64,000 nt of DNA from Kitasatospora sp044457565 (GCF_044457565.1 NZ_JBITGZ010000025.1:1-64000), one strand, 5' to 3'. Counted from the first letter of the stretch, positions 51,655 through 60,791 are shown. The notes: generated from the letters alone by a model not told the origin. Program-made: numbers and translations.

Positions 51655-51887
51655 TGGCAGCGATCGTCTACTTCAACAGGATCGCCGAGGGTGCCGACAG
51701 CGTGCAGTACGTCTTCGGGGACGACCCGCAGACCATGACCAGGACGCTCACCGTCGACAAGGGGAGCCGGCGGTCCGCGTCGGGTGACGGCAAGGCCGAC
51801 TACGAGTTCCTGAAGGCCTCTCGGAAGATCAACGCCAAGTTCGCCGAGTCCGGGTCCTGGCCCGAGCGGGGTATGAGCGTCAGCTGA
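51654..51887 (+). CDS. Small putative immunity protein
   Basis: The 77-residue protein (MAAIVYFNRIAEGADSVQYV start) has no family I recognise. It is directly coupled to the toxin stop by a shared base and has GAAGGTGAG upstream. Polymorphic-toxin genes are normally followed by their immunity gene, so position is the only evidence for the role. It is followed by two terminator hairpins. Confidence 0.65.
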   Translation: MAAIVYFNRIAEGADSVQYVFGDDPQTMTRTLTVDKGSRRSASGDGKADYEFLKASRKINAKFAESGSWPERGMSVS

Positions 51888-51893
51888 CCGGGC

Positions 51894-51959
51894 GCGGCGC
51901 GGGCCCGGCGGCCACGGCGGGCCCGCGCCGCGGTGGGCCGGGCGCGCACCCGCGCCCGG
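51894..51959. terminator. Double hairpin between toxin module and glnD
   Basis: The first stem is a perfect 14-base arm pair (51894-51907 and 51918-51931). The second is a perfect 9-base pair (51938-51946 and 51951-51959). They fill the gap between the convergent immunity and glnD genes and could stop both. Confidence 0.8.
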
Positions 51960-51960
51960 C

Positions 51961-54384
51961 TCAGGTGAGCGCAGCCTGCACCGCCGCCGCGACCTGCGCC
52001 GCCCGCTCGGGCGCCAGCGGCAGACCGGCCGCGTCCGTCACGTAGAAGGCGTCCACCGCGTCCGCGCCCAGCGTGCTGACGTGCGCCGTCCGCACCCGTA
52101 CGCCGGCCGCGTCCAGCGCCCGCCCGATCCGGTGCAGCAGGCCCGGCGCGTCGTGCGCGCGGACCTCCAGGACGGTGGCGGTGGCCGAGGCGCCGCCCGG
52201 GGCGACCGAGACCACCGGCGGCGGGGTGCTGATGCCCCGTCGGCGTGGGGCGGCGGCGTCCCGCTCGGCGAGCTTGCGGGCGACGTCCAGCGAGCCGTCC
52301 AGGGCCCGGCGCAGATCGGCCCGCAGCCGGGCGGCCTCCGGCAGCTCGCCGTACTCGGCGGCGACCGTCCAGGAGAGCAGCAGCACGGCGCCGGCGCCGA
52401 TCGGATCCAGCTCACGCAGGCCGGCCTTGCGCACGGTGAGCCGGTGCAGGGCCAGCACCCCGGCCACCGTGCCGAGCAGGCCGGGCCGGTCCGGGACGGC
52501 GAGGGTGAGCTCGACGCCCATCGGCTCGGTGGTGAAGGAGTCCTGATCTGCCTGGGCCCGCAGGGAGAGCGCCGGGCCCTGGGTGCGGGCCGCCTCCACG
52601 GCCAGGCGCTCCTCCTCCGCGGTCGGCTCCGCGTCGGCCGGCCCCGGGTAACCGCCGGCCAGCTGGGCCGCCGCCCGGGCGACCAGGCCGTCCACCAGCG
52701 AAGCCCGCCAGCTGCTCCAGGCGGCCGGGCCGGTGGCGGTGGCGTCGGCCTCGGTGAGCGCGTGCAGCAGTTCCAGCTGCGGCAGGGTGGCGACCACCTT
52801 GGTGATCAGGTCGACGGTCGCCGGGTCGTCCGGATCGCGGCGGGTGGCGGTGTCCACCAGCGTCAGGTGGTGGCGCACCAGCACCGCGAGGGTCTCGGTG
52901 TCCTCCCGGTCGAAGCCCATCCGGACGGCCACGTCGCGCACGATCACCTCGCCGGCCTCGCTGTGGTCGCCGGGCCAGCCCTTGCCGATGTCGTGCAGCA
53001 GCGCCGCGACCAGCAACAGGTCGGGCCTGGCCACCCGGCGGGTCATCGCGGCGGCCTTCACCGCCGTCTCCACCAGGTGCCGGTCCACCGTCCAGCGGTG
53101 CACGGCGTTGCGCTGCGGGCGGCAGCGCACCCGCTCCCAGTCCGGCAGCAGCCGGGTGATCAGCCCCTCCGCCTCCAGCGCCTCCCAGACCGGGATACAG
53201 GCCTCGCCCGCGCCCAGCAGGGTGATCATCTGCGCCCGGGCCTCGTCCGGCCAGGGCACCGGCAGCGGGCGGCATTCGGCGGCCAGGCGGCGCACCGTCG
53301 CGTACGAGATGGTCAGCCCGGCCTGGGCGGCGGCCGCCGCGGCGCGCAGCGGCAGGACCGGGTCGCTTGCCGGACGGGCGCCCTGGGCGAGCACCGCCTC
53401 GCCGTCCTGTTCGACCACACCCTCGGCGAGCGGCCGGCGTTCTATGGCGCCGCGCGCCACCGCGCCCGCTCCCCGGCCGGTGCCGGTGAAGGGGAACGAG
53501 AGCCGGGAGGAGCGCCGGCCCCGGGTGGAGCGGGTGGCCAGCAGCCGGTCCACGGCCCGCCAGGTGACGTCACCGGCGTAGGTGATGGTCCGGGCGGCCT
53601 CGTAGACCTGACGCAGCAGGGTGTCGGCGTCCAGCACCCCGAGCCGGTCGGCGACCTGGTCCTGGTCCTGGAGACTGAGCCGCTCGGTGGCCCGGCCGGT
53701 GACCAGGTGCAGCGCATCGCGGACGTCGCTGAGCCGGCGGGCGGCGGCGTCCAGACCGTCGCGCGGGGCGTCGGCGAGCCAGCTGGCGGCGATGGCGCCG
53801 AGCGCGACGACGTCCCGCAGGCCGCCCCTGGCCTCCTTGAGGTCGGGCTCCAGCAGGAAGGAGAGCTCGCCGTGCCGCTCGGCGCGGTCGGCGCACAGCT
53901 CCCTGAGCTCGGGCAGCCGCTCGGGGGCGCCGGAGCGCCAGTCGGCCAGCACGGCGGAGCGCAGCGAGGCGGTGAGGGCGCCGTCGCCGGCGATGTGTCG
54001 CGCGTCCAGCAGGCCCAGCTGGGCCTTGAGATCGGCGGCCGCCACGGTACGGGCCTCGGCGAGGGTGCGGACGGAGTGGTCGAGGGCGGCGCCGCTGTCC
54101 CAGACGGGGTACCAGATCCGCTCGGCCAGCGCACTGTCGGCGGCGCCCTCGTGCAGCAGCAGTACGTCGAGGTCGCTGCGGGGTGAGAGCTCGCCGCGCC
54201 CGTAGCCGCCGACGGCGACCAGGGCGACGCCCGGCGGGGCGCCGGCCGCGGTGAGCAGGCCGGCCAGCCAGTCGTCGGTGAGCCGGGCGAGCGCCGCGCG
54301 GCGCTCGGCGCCGCCCACCCCGGGCTCGGCGAGCAGCCGGGCGCGGGCGGCGCTGTAGTCGGTGGGGTTGGCTTCGGTGGTCAC
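51961..54384 (-). CDS. glnD: PII nucleotidyltransferase GlnD
   Basis: The 807-residue nitrogen sensor modifies and demodifies the PII protein. The nucleotidyltransferase site is GGYGRGELSPRSDLDVLL near the N-terminus, an HD hydrolase domain (LLHDIGKGWPGDHSEAGE) follows, and two ACT domains are at the C-terminus. In Streptomyces the transfer reported is AMP to GlnK, not UMP. The start is GTG at 54384. It is downstream of glnB and amtB, with a hairpin in between. Confidence 0.95.
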   Translation of the reverse strand: MTTEANPTDYSAARARLLAEPGVGGAERRAALARLTDDWLAGLLTAAGAPPGVALVAVGGYGRGELSPRSDLDVLLLHEGAADSALAERIWYPVWDSGAALDHSVRTLAEARTVAAADLKAQLGLLDARHIAGDGALTASLRSAVLADWRSGAPERLPELRELCADRAERHGELSFLLEPDLKEARGGLRDVVALGAIAASWLADAPRDGLDAAARRLSDVRDALHLVTGRATERLSLQDQDQVADRLGVLDADTLLRQVYEAARTITYAGDVTWRAVDRLLATRSTRGRRSSRLSFPFTGTGRGAGAVARGAIERRPLAEGVVEQDGEAVLAQGARPASDPVLPLRAAAAAAQAGLTISYATVRRLAAECRPLPVPWPDEARAQMITLLGAGEACIPVWEALEAEGLITRLLPDWERVRCRPQRNAVHRWTVDRHLVETAVKAAAMTRRVARPDLLLVAALLHDIGKGWPGDHSEAGEVIVRDVAVRMGFDREDTETLAVLVRHHLTLVDTATRRDPDDPATVDLITKVVATLPQLELLHALTEADATATGPAAWSSWRASLVDGLVARAAAQLAGGYPGPADAEPTAEEERLAVEAARTQGPALSLRAQADQDSFTTEPMGVELTLAVPDRPGLLGTVAGVLALHRLTVRKAGLRELDPIGAGAVLLLSWTVAAEYGELPEAARLRADLRRALDGSLDVARKLAERDAAAPRRRGISTPPPVVSVAPGGASATATVLEVRAHDAPGLLHRIGRALDAAGVRVRTAHVSTLGADAVDAFYVTDAAGLPLAPERAAQVAAAVQAALT

Positions 54385-54449
54385 GTCGGGATCCCCATCC
54401 GTCGTACGGGCAGCGTGGCTGCTGCGCCCACTGGCGCTGATATGCCGTC

Positions 54450-54482
54450 AGCGGACCTGTGACCGGTCAGGTCACAGGTCCG
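54450..54482 (-). terminator. Perfect 14-bp hairpin between glnB and glnD
   Basis: Arms at 54450-54463 and 54469-54482 pair perfectly around GGTCA, 21 bases after glnB. This is a probable terminator or attenuator, so glnD may be partly uncoupled from amtB-glnB. Confidence 0.8.
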
Positions 54483-54503
54483 CCGGCGGCGTCGAGGTGA
54501 ATG

Positions 54504-54842
54504 CTAGAGGGCGTCGGGGCCGCGCTCGCCGGTACGCACCCGGACGGCCGTGTCGACCGGGATGCTCCAGACCTTGCCGTCGCCGATCTTGCCGGTCCTG
54601 GCGGCCTTCACCAGGACGTCGATCAGCTGCTCGGCGTCGTCGTCCTCGACCAGGACCTCGATCCGGACCTTGGGTACCAGGTCGACGGTGTACTCCGCGC
54701 CCCGGTAGACCTCGGTGTGGCCGCGCTGGCGGCCGTAGCCGCTGGCCTCGGTGACGGTCAGGCCGTGGACACCGAAGGCCTGCAGGGCGGACTTCACGTC
54801 GTCCAGGCGGTGCGGCTTGATGACGGCGGTGATGAGCTTCAT
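54504..54842 (-). CDS. glnB: Nitrogen regulatory protein PII (GlnB/GlnK)
   Basis: The 112-residue protein has the PII fold: T-loop with Y51 (RGAEYTVDLVPK), the residue adenylylated or uridylylated by GlnD, and the B-loop region (TGKIGDGKVWSIPV). It binds 2-oxoglutarate and ATP and controls ammonium transport. The start overlaps the amtB stop by one base (TGATG). Being beside amtB, it is functionally a GlnK. Confidence 0.96.
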   Translation of the reverse strand: MKLITAVIKPHRLDDVKSALQAFGVHGLTVTEASGYGRQRGHTEVYRGAEYTVDLVPKVRIEVLVEDDDAEQLIDVLVKAARTGKIGDGKVWSIPVDTAVRVRTGERGPDAL

Positions 54843-56227
54843 CAGGCGTCGACCCCAGTCTTCTCGGTGGCGGTGCTGGTGGCCTTGTCGGCGGCCGGCG
54901 CGGCGGGCTGCGCGGCTGCGGAGGCCGCGGCCACCGCCGCCAGGGCGGGGAGGGGGGCGCTGCGGCCCAGGCTGGCGCCCACGGCGCTGAAGTCGTACGC
55001 GGACTCGGCGTGCTCGGCCTGGTCGATGCCGGCCACCTCGACGTCCTCGGCGACCCGGAAGCCGATGGTGCGGTGGATCGCCTGGCCGAGCAGCCAGGAC
55101 AGGACGAAGGAGTAGACCGCGACCACGGCCACGCCCATCGCCTGCTTGCCGAGCTGCTCGAAGCCGCCGCCGTAGAACAGGCCCTTGACACTCTGGCCGA
55201 CGGTGCCGGTGGCGAACAGGCCCACCAGCAGCGAGCCGAGCGCGCCGCCGACGGCGTGTACGCCGACCACGTCGAGCGAGTCGTCGAAGCCGAAACGGTA
55301 CTTGAGGCTGATCGCGGCGGCGCAGGCGGCGCCGGCGATCAGGCCGATCGCGACCGCGCCGAGCGGGCTGACCGAGCCGCAGGCCGGGGTGATGGCGACC
55401 AGGCCCGCGACCGCGCCGGAGGCGGCGCCCAGGGTGGTGATCGCGCCGTGCTTGAGCTTCTCGTAGACCAGCCAGCCGATCATCGCGGCCGCGGTGGCCA
55501 CCTGGGTGTTGACCAGGGCCATCGCCGCGACGCCGTTGGCGGCCAGCGCGGAGCCGGCGTTGAAGCCGAACCAGCCGAACCAGAGCAGGCCGGAGCCGAG
55601 CATGACCAGCGGGAGGCTGTGCGGGCGCATCGGGTCCTTCTTGAAGCCGACCCGCTTTCCGAGGACGAGGCACAGGGCCAGGCCCGCCACACCGGCGTTG
55701 ATGTGCACCGCGGTGCCACCGGCGAAGTCGATCACGCCGTTGCGGTCGCCGAGCCAGCCGCCCTTGCCGCCGTCGAAGAAGAACACCCAGTGCGCGACCG
55801 GGAAGTAGACGATCGTCACCCAGAGCGCGATGAACAGGCCCCAGGCGGTGAACTTGGCGCGGTCCGCGATCGCGCCGCTGATCAGGGCGGGGGTGATGAT
55901 CGCGAACATCAGCTGGAAGGCCGAGAACGCGGTGACCGGGATCGCGCCGGTCAGGTCGTTCAGGCCGATGCCCTGCATCCCCAGGAAGTCGAGGTTGCCG
56001 ATCAGGCCGGCACCCGCGTCGGGCCCGAAGCTGAGCGAGTAGCCGTAGAGCACCCAGAGCACACTGACGATGGCGAGCGAGATGAAGCTCATGGCCAGCA
56101 TGTTGAGCACGCTCTTGACCCTGACCATGCCCCCGTAGAAGAAGGCCAGGCCCGGAGTCATCAACATGACCAGGGCCGCACTGATGAGCACAAAGGCGGT
56201 ATCGCCTGCGCTGAAGCCGTCCGGCAT
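54842..56227 (-). CDS. amtB: Ammonium transporter AmtB
   Basis: The 461-residue membrane protein belongs to Amt/Rh: eleven-helix channel with AxxFYGGMVR (first helices), FAGGTAVHINAGVAGL (pore histidine region) and GVHAVGGALGSL. The C-terminal cytosolic region ends in an Ala/Pro-rich tail that PII may block. The ATG at 56227 has a GAGGAG site. The operon order amtB-glnB-glnD is the standard Streptomyces one. Confidence 0.96.
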   Translation of the reverse strand: MPDGFSAGDTAFVLISAALVMLMTPGLAFFYGGMVRVKSVLNMLAMSFISLAIVSVLWVLYGYSLSFGPDAGAGLIGNLDFLGMQGIGLNDLTGAIPVTAFSAFQLMFAIITPALISGAIADRAKFTAWGLFIALWVTIVYFPVAHWVFFFDGGKGGWLGDRNGVIDFAGGTAVHINAGVAGLALCLVLGKRVGFKKDPMRPHSLPLVMLGSGLLWFGWFGFNAGSALAANGVAAMALVNTQVATAAAMIGWLVYEKLKHGAITTLGAASGAVAGLVAITPACGSVSPLGAVAIGLIAGAACAAAISLKYRFGFDDSLDVVGVHAVGGALGSLLVGLFATGTVGQSVKGLFYGGGFEQLGKQAMGVAVVAVYSFVLSWLLGQAIHRTIGFRVAEDVEVAGIDQAEHAESAYDFSAVGASLGRSAPLPALAAVAAASAAAQPAAPAADKATSTATEKTGVDA

Positions 56228-56345
56228 CGGCGTCTCCTCGTGAAATGAAGCCGCTCCACCCGCGGGATACCTGTCCCGTGCCACCCGGGGTGTCGGCGAT
56301 GTAGAGGAGGTTGCCGAAGTCTGGTTTCGGCCGATGCGGCTCGGT

Positions 56346-56393
56346 GTTTCGCCGCCGTGACGTCGTTGACGCCGGGGTTACACCGACGTGAAC
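56346..56393 (-). promoter_or_regulatory. Candidate GlnR binding sites upstream of amtB
   Basis: On the minus strand the region reads GTTCAC, 6 bases, GTAAC, 6 bases, GTCAAC, and then GTCAC, 6 bases, GAAAC. This spacing of GTnAC-type and GAAAC-type half-sites matches the Streptomyces GlnR consensus. The sites lie 120-165 bases upstream of amtB, where GlnR activates under nitrogen limitation in relatives. Binding is not shown. Confidence 0.62.
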
Positions 56394-56579
56394 TACGGCC
56401 GCGCCGCGCCGGCGGATGAGCTACCGTTCGGCCGCACAGTACGGCAGGTGCCCGAACGGTCACCGACCGTGGGGGCGGCGGCCCCCACGGTCGGAGAATG
56501 AGTGGCGATCGTGGCCGGAACCGGCCGGTCGGACCACCGGCCCGCCCCGGACCCGGCTCGGCCCGCGCTCGGCCCGGCC

Positions 56580-58034
56580 TCAGACCACCGAGGCGTACTC
56601 CGGAATGTCCTGCACCACGCGGTCGGCCAGCCGGCTCACCGCGTCCACACCCCGGTACTGCCGGTTGGCCGCCTCCGAGGTCTTGCGCACCCGGGTGTTC
56701 AGCCGCTCCGAGCGGACCTTGGTCGCGATGTCCACCGCCTGCTCCGCCATCACGGCGGCCTGCTCCGGCTCGTTCTGCAGCAGGTGGACGCTGGCCATGC
56801 CGATCAGGTTGAAGGCGTACGAGCGGACGTGGTCGTCGTCCTGGCGGAAGAGGTCCACGGCGCGCTCCATCACCGGCGCCGCCATCGAGGCGTACAGGTC
56901 GCCGCGGCTGGAGTGGTAGGCCAGGTCACGGTAGGAGTGCGCGTTCTCCGCGTTGAGCTCGGCGGCGGAGAAGAACTTCAGCCAGTCCGGGTCGTTGTCG
57001 CCGTCCCGGATGTCGGTGAAGGTGTCCTCGGCCAGCCGGACGGCCCGGGCGCAGCGGTTGACCTCGCCGATCGTCGAGTAGGCGCGGGCCTCCATCGCGT
57101 ACAGCAGGGCCTGCTGCTTGGGGGTCGCGGTGTCCCGGCTGCCGTACTGGGCGAGGTGGATCAGCTCCAGGGCGTCGTCGCCGCGGTTGAGGTGGATCAT
57201 CTGGCGGCTCATGTCTGTGAGGATCAGCGCACCGAACGGGCGATCGCCGGCCTCCTTGGCGGCGTGCAGCGCGAGCACGTAGTACTTCTGCGCGCTGGGG
57301 TGCATGCCGACGTCGTAGGACATCCAGCCGGCCAGGTGGGCCAGTTCGGCCGTGAGGCGGAAGAGCCGCTTGGTGGTCGCCTCCGGGTAGGTCTCCTGGA
57401 GCAGGTCGGTGACCTCGTGCAGCTGGCCGACGACGGCCTTGCGGCGCAGGCCACCACCGTTCTGGGCGTCCCACTGGCGGAACATCACCGTGGTCTGCTC
57501 CAGCAGCTGGAGCTCGGGCTCGGAGAGCCGGCCGGTGAAGGGCTCGCCGCCGTTGGCGGCGGTCAGGATCGGGGTCGGCACGCCGGCGGGGCCCGGCGTC
57601 AGCCAACGCTGCATCGGCTCGATCAGTGCTGCTCCGGCCGTGAGGGCGAGTGAGGTGCCGAGGAAACCACGGCGGTTGAGCATCAGGTCGCTGCGCGAGT
57701 ACTCGCTGATCAGCTGGACGGTCTGGGGGGCGCTCCAGGGCAGGTCGACGCCGCCGCCCACGGTGGAGACCGGGATGGCCGCGCGCAGTCCGAGATCCTC
57801 GATGGAGACGACCGAGCCGAAGCGCTCCGAGAACAGCTCGGACATGATCTTCGGAATCGGCTCGCGCGGCTGCTCACCGTCCAACCAGCGCCGTACCCGC
57901 GAGGTGTCGGTGGAGACGTGATGGGCGCCGATCTGGCGGGCCCGGCGGTTGACCTGCCGGGCCAACTCACCCTTGGACCAGCCGCTGCGGCCGAACCACG
58001 AGGTCAACTTCTCGTTGGGTTGCTTGTCTGCCAT
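56580..58034 (-). CDS. nsdA: NsdA, negative regulator of Streptomyces differentiation
   Basis: The 484-residue protein matches NsdA: N-terminal helix-turn-helix-like part (GWSKGELARQVNRRARQIGA, RRWLDGEQP), and helical TPR-like repeats in the second half (DVGMHPSAQKYYVLALHAA, ALELIHLAQYGS). In S. coelicolor nsdA mutants overproduce antibiotics and sporulate more, by literature memory. The ATG at 58034 fixes the familiar MADKQPNEKL start. The long upstream open frame to 59402 is not used. Confidence 0.92.
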   Translation of the reverse strand: MADKQPNEKLTSWFGRSGWSKGELARQVNRRARQIGAHHVSTDTSRVRRWLDGEQPREPIPKIMSELFSERFGSVVSIEDLGLRAAIPVSTVGGGVDLPWSAPQTVQLISEYSRSDLMLNRRGFLGTSLALTAGAALIEPMQRWLTPGPAGVPTPILTAANGGEPFTGRLSEPELQLLEQTTVMFRQWDAQNGGGLRRKAVVGQLHEVTDLLQETYPEATTKRLFRLTAELAHLAGWMSYDVGMHPSAQKYYVLALHAAKEAGDRPFGALILTDMSRQMIHLNRGDDALELIHLAQYGSRDTATPKQQALLYAMEARAYSTIGEVNRCARAVRLAEDTFTDIRDGDNDPDWLKFFSAAELNAENAHSYRDLAYHSSRGDLYASMAAPVMERAVDLFRQDDDHVRSYAFNLIGMASVHLLQNEPEQAAVMAEQAVDIATKVRSERLNTRVRKTSEAANRQYRGVDAVSRLADRVVQDIPEYASVV

Positions 58035-58637
58035 GGGGAACGTCCCATCCCGCCCGGCCCGTCTCGGGCCCCGCTCGATGCCCGACGGTCGCGGGCGCTT
58101 TCCAGACGTGCCGTACTGAGTTGTGCTCTGCTGGTGCTGTCGCACTGATGTGCCATTACTTCGCGGCCGGGCAGCGGACAGCTCCAACTCCCTTACGGCC
58201 AGGGCCTGAAGCGGACATTCCGCCGTTTCCCGTGTGCTGAACGTAACGTGACTACCGCCATCCGGGGGAGCATCGCCGGGGAAACGCCACCTTTCGCCAC
58301 CCCCATGAGTGAACTCATCGCCGTCCGCACACGCTTCACTGGGAGCCGGGCCGGTCCGGCATATGCGGGCCGCCAAGTCACCACCGGAACCCCGGCAAAC
58401 ACGGCAACCAACAGCAGCCACAGGCGAGTTTGCCCTCCGGGAGCGACCGGGAGCGGCCTCGCGCACCGACCATCCGCCATCAGCACCACCCCTCGCAAGC
58501 CGGGGCGCGTGTCGCGCCGGACAAACAGGCGCGCGCCGGCCGTTGCGCGCCGTCACCGCGCAACGCACACCGCATCGGACAATCGACACAACGTCACGGC
58601 CCGTAACCACCGGCAACGAGAACCTGTTGGGGGAGGC
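58035..58637. promoter_or_regulatory. Divergent promoter region nsdA / prim-pol gene
   Basis: 603 bases between the two starts. It is less GC-rich near 58100-58260 than its surroundings, which fits a promoter area for nsdA. No gene, palindrome or known operator could be identified with confidence. Confidence 0.4.
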
Positions 58638-59372
58638 ATGGACAACCTGTTCGGCGATCTTCGACTGGGACACCTGCGGCTGGCGCCGCGAGGCGCACGC
58701 CGGCGCACCCGCGCCACCGCGGTCCAGGCAGCCGCGGAGTACACCGGCCGCTGGGGCTGGGCGGTCGACGTCGGCGCCCCCGCCGACGGCCGGACCGCTG
58801 CCGCACCGCGCCGCTGCCACTGCGGCGCACCGCGCTGCGCGGCCCCCGGCCTGCATCCGGCCGCCCGCGCCACGCTGACCGCCGACGGCGTCACCGGCAC
58901 CGCCACCGTTACCGTCCCGTCGCAGGACTTCGACGAGCTGAACGCCGCCGAGGCCAGCGTCCTCTTCCCGGTCGGCCGGGCCTTCGACGTCCTGGACGTC
59001 CCCGAGCAGGCCGGCCTCCAGGCACTGGTGCGGCTGGAGCGGATGGGCACCCACGTCGGGCCCGTGCTCGCCCCGCCCACCGGCCGGCTCCAGTTCCTCG
59101 TCGCCGTCGGCACCGCCCGCCGGCTGCCCGACCTGCTCTACCAGATGGGCTGGGACGACGCCGCCCTCGACCTGACGTGCCACGGCGAGGGCAGCTACGT
59201 CGCCGCCCCGCCGACCGTCCTCACCGGGCTGGGACCGGTCCGCTGGCTGCGCCGCCCGACCCGCGACAACGCGGGCTGCCCACCGGAGGCCCGGCTGCTG
59301 CTGGGCACCCTCGCCTACGCCTGCCACCGCAGCCGCGAGCGCAGCCCCGAGCCGGCCTGGCTCGCCTCCTGA
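58638..59372 (+). CDS. Prim-pol domain protein (bifunctional DNA primase/polymerase N-terminal)
   Basis: The 244-residue protein matches the solitary prim-pol proteins of Streptomyces: the AxxYTGRWGWAV entry, the cysteine/histidine cluster CHCGAPRCAAPGLHP that probably binds zinc, then the RLQFLVAVGTA core. The usual replicative helicase domain is absent. Enzymatic activity is unproven and the acidic metal ligands of the primase are not clear. The ATG at 58638 has a GGGGGAGG site. It is divergent from nsdA, as in S. coelicolor by memory. Confidence 0.82.
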   Translation: MDNLFGDLRLGHLRLAPRGARRRTRATAVQAAAEYTGRWGWAVDVGAPADGRTAAAPRRCHCGAPRCAAPGLHPAARATLTADGVTGTATVTVPSQDFDELNAAEASVLFPVGRAFDVLDVPEQAGLQALVRLERMGTHVGPVLAPPTGRLQFLVAVGTARRLPDLLYQMGWDDAALDLTCHGEGSYVAAPPTVLTGLGPVRWLRRPTRDNAGCPPEARLLLGTLAYACHRSRERSPEPAWLAS

Positions 59373-59447
59373 CCCTCCACCTCGGCGGAGACCCGCGCGC
59401 ACGACCCCGCGAGCACTGCGGCGCGCGCCGCGCCCGCCCGGTCATGC

Positions 59448-59488
59448 ACCAGGGCCGCTCCCCCGGTCTACGGGAAAGCGGCCCTGGT
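59448..59488. terminator. Hairpin between prim-pol gene and ftsY
   Basis: Arms ACCAGGGCCGCT (59448-59459) and AGCGGCCCTGGT (59477-59488) are perfectly complementary, with a 17-base loop. They lie between convergent genes. The following bases repeat CGGCTGAGC-like words. Confidence 0.75.
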
Positions 59489-59567
59489 CCTGCGGTCGTG
59501 CTGTAGGCGGCTGAGCTGTACGCGGCTGAGCCGTGATCGTGCCGGCTGCGCGGTCGCGCCGCCCGGG

Positions 59568-60791
59568 TCAGTCGCCGATCAGCGCGTCGACGAAGGCGGC
59601 CGGCTCGAACGGCGCGAGGTCGTCCGCGCCCTCCCCCAGCCCGATCAGCTTCACCGGGACGCCCAGCTCGCGCTGGACCGCGATCACGATGCCGCCCTTG
59701 GCGGTGCCGTCCAGCTTGGTCAGCACGATGCCGGTGATCGCCACCACCTCGGCGAAGACCCGCGCCTGCACCAGGCCGTTCTGCCCGGTGGTGGCGTCCA
59801 GCACCAGCAGCACCTCGTCCACCGGCCCGTGCTTCTCCACGACCCGCTTGACCTTGCCGAGCTCGTCCATCAGACCGGTCTTGGTGTGCAGCCGGCCGGC
59901 GGTGTCCACCAGCACGGTGTCCGCGCCCTCGGCGATGCCCTCCTTGACGGCGTCGAACGCGACCGAGGCCGGGTCGCCGCCCTCGGGGCCGCGTACGGTG
60001 TGCGCGCCGACCCGCTCGCCCCAGGTCTGCAGCTGATCGGCGGCCGCCGCCCGGAAGGTGTCGGCCGCGCCGAGCACGACCTTGCGCCCGTCGGCCACCA
60101 GGACCCGGCCGAGCTTGCCGGACGTGGTGGTCTTTCCGACCCCGTTCACACCGACCACCAGGACCACGGCCGGCCGGCCGTCCTCGTGCTTGGCGGTCTT
60201 GAGCGAGCGGTCGGCGTCGGTGCCGATCAGCTCCACCAGCTCCTCGTGCAGCAGGGCGCGCAGCTCCGCCGGGGTCCGGGTGCCGAGCACCTTGACCCGG
60301 GTGCGCAGCCGGTCGACCAGCTCCTGGGTGGGGGCCACGCCGACGTCGGCGGTCAGCAGGGTCTCCTCGATCTCCTCCCAGGTGTCCTCGTCGAGCCGCT
60401 CGCGCGAGAGCAGCGTGAGCAGGCCCTTGCCGAGCGAGTTCTGCGAGCGGGACAGGCGCGAGCGCAGCCGGACCAGGCGCCCGGCGGTCGGCTCGGGGAC
60501 CTCCAGCGCGGGAGCGGCCTGCGCCTCCTCGGCCTCGGGCACCACGACGGCCTCGGGGGCCTCCGGGAGCGGCACCTCCTCGACCGTACGGACTGGCTCC
60601 TCGGTCGGCGGCGCGGCCTCGTCACCGAGGTGCGGTTCCGGCTGGGGCTCGGCCGGGGCCTTCGGCGCGGTGATGACGGGCTTCGCCGCCTGGGGCGGCA
60701 GCTCCTTGCGCCGCCGGCCGCTGACGACCAGGCCCGCGACCGCGCCGATGGCCACCACGGCGATGACCACGGCAAGGATCACGTATTCCAC
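59568..60791 (-). CDS. ftsY: Signal recognition particle receptor FtsY
   Basis: The 407-residue protein docks the SRP at the membrane. It has an N-terminal hydrophobic segment (about residues 5-24), an acidic Pro/Glu-rich A domain, and an NG GTPase domain with VNGVGKTTTSGKL, DTAGRLH and TKLDGTAKGG. The N-terminal membrane segment is a known actinobacterial feature. The start is a GTG at 60791 after GGAG at six-base spacing. Confidence 0.96.
   Translation of the reverse strand: MEYVILAVVIAVVAIGAVAGLVVSGRRRKELPPQAAKPVITAPKAPAEPQPEPHLGDEAAPPTEEPVRTVEEVPLPEAPEAVVVPEAEEAQAAPALEVPEPTAGRLVRLRSRLSRSQNSLGKGLLTLLSRERLDEDTWEEIEETLLTADVGVAPTQELVDRLRTRVKVLGTRTPAELRALLHEELVELIGTDADRSLKTAKHEDGRPAVVLVVGVNGVGKTTTSGKLGRVLVADGRKVVLGAADTFRAAAADQLQTWGERVGAHTVRGPEGGDPASVAFDAVKEGIAEGADTVLVDTAGRLHTKTGLMDELGKVKRVVEKHGPVDEVLLVLDATTGQNGLVQARVFAEVVAITGIVLTKLDGTAKGGIVIAVQRELGVPVKLIGLGEGADDLAPFEPAAFVDALIGD

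Noticed and set aside
52081..54186. 701-residue plus-strand open frame inside glnD
   Set aside because: Antisense shadow of glnD, with no ribosome-binding site and a Gly/Arg-rich repeat-like composition.
58035..59402. Extension of nsdA upstream to a 940-residue protein
   Set aside because: The added sequence has no homology-like features, crosses the prim-pol gene on the other strand, and nsdA has the expected MADKQPNEKL start.
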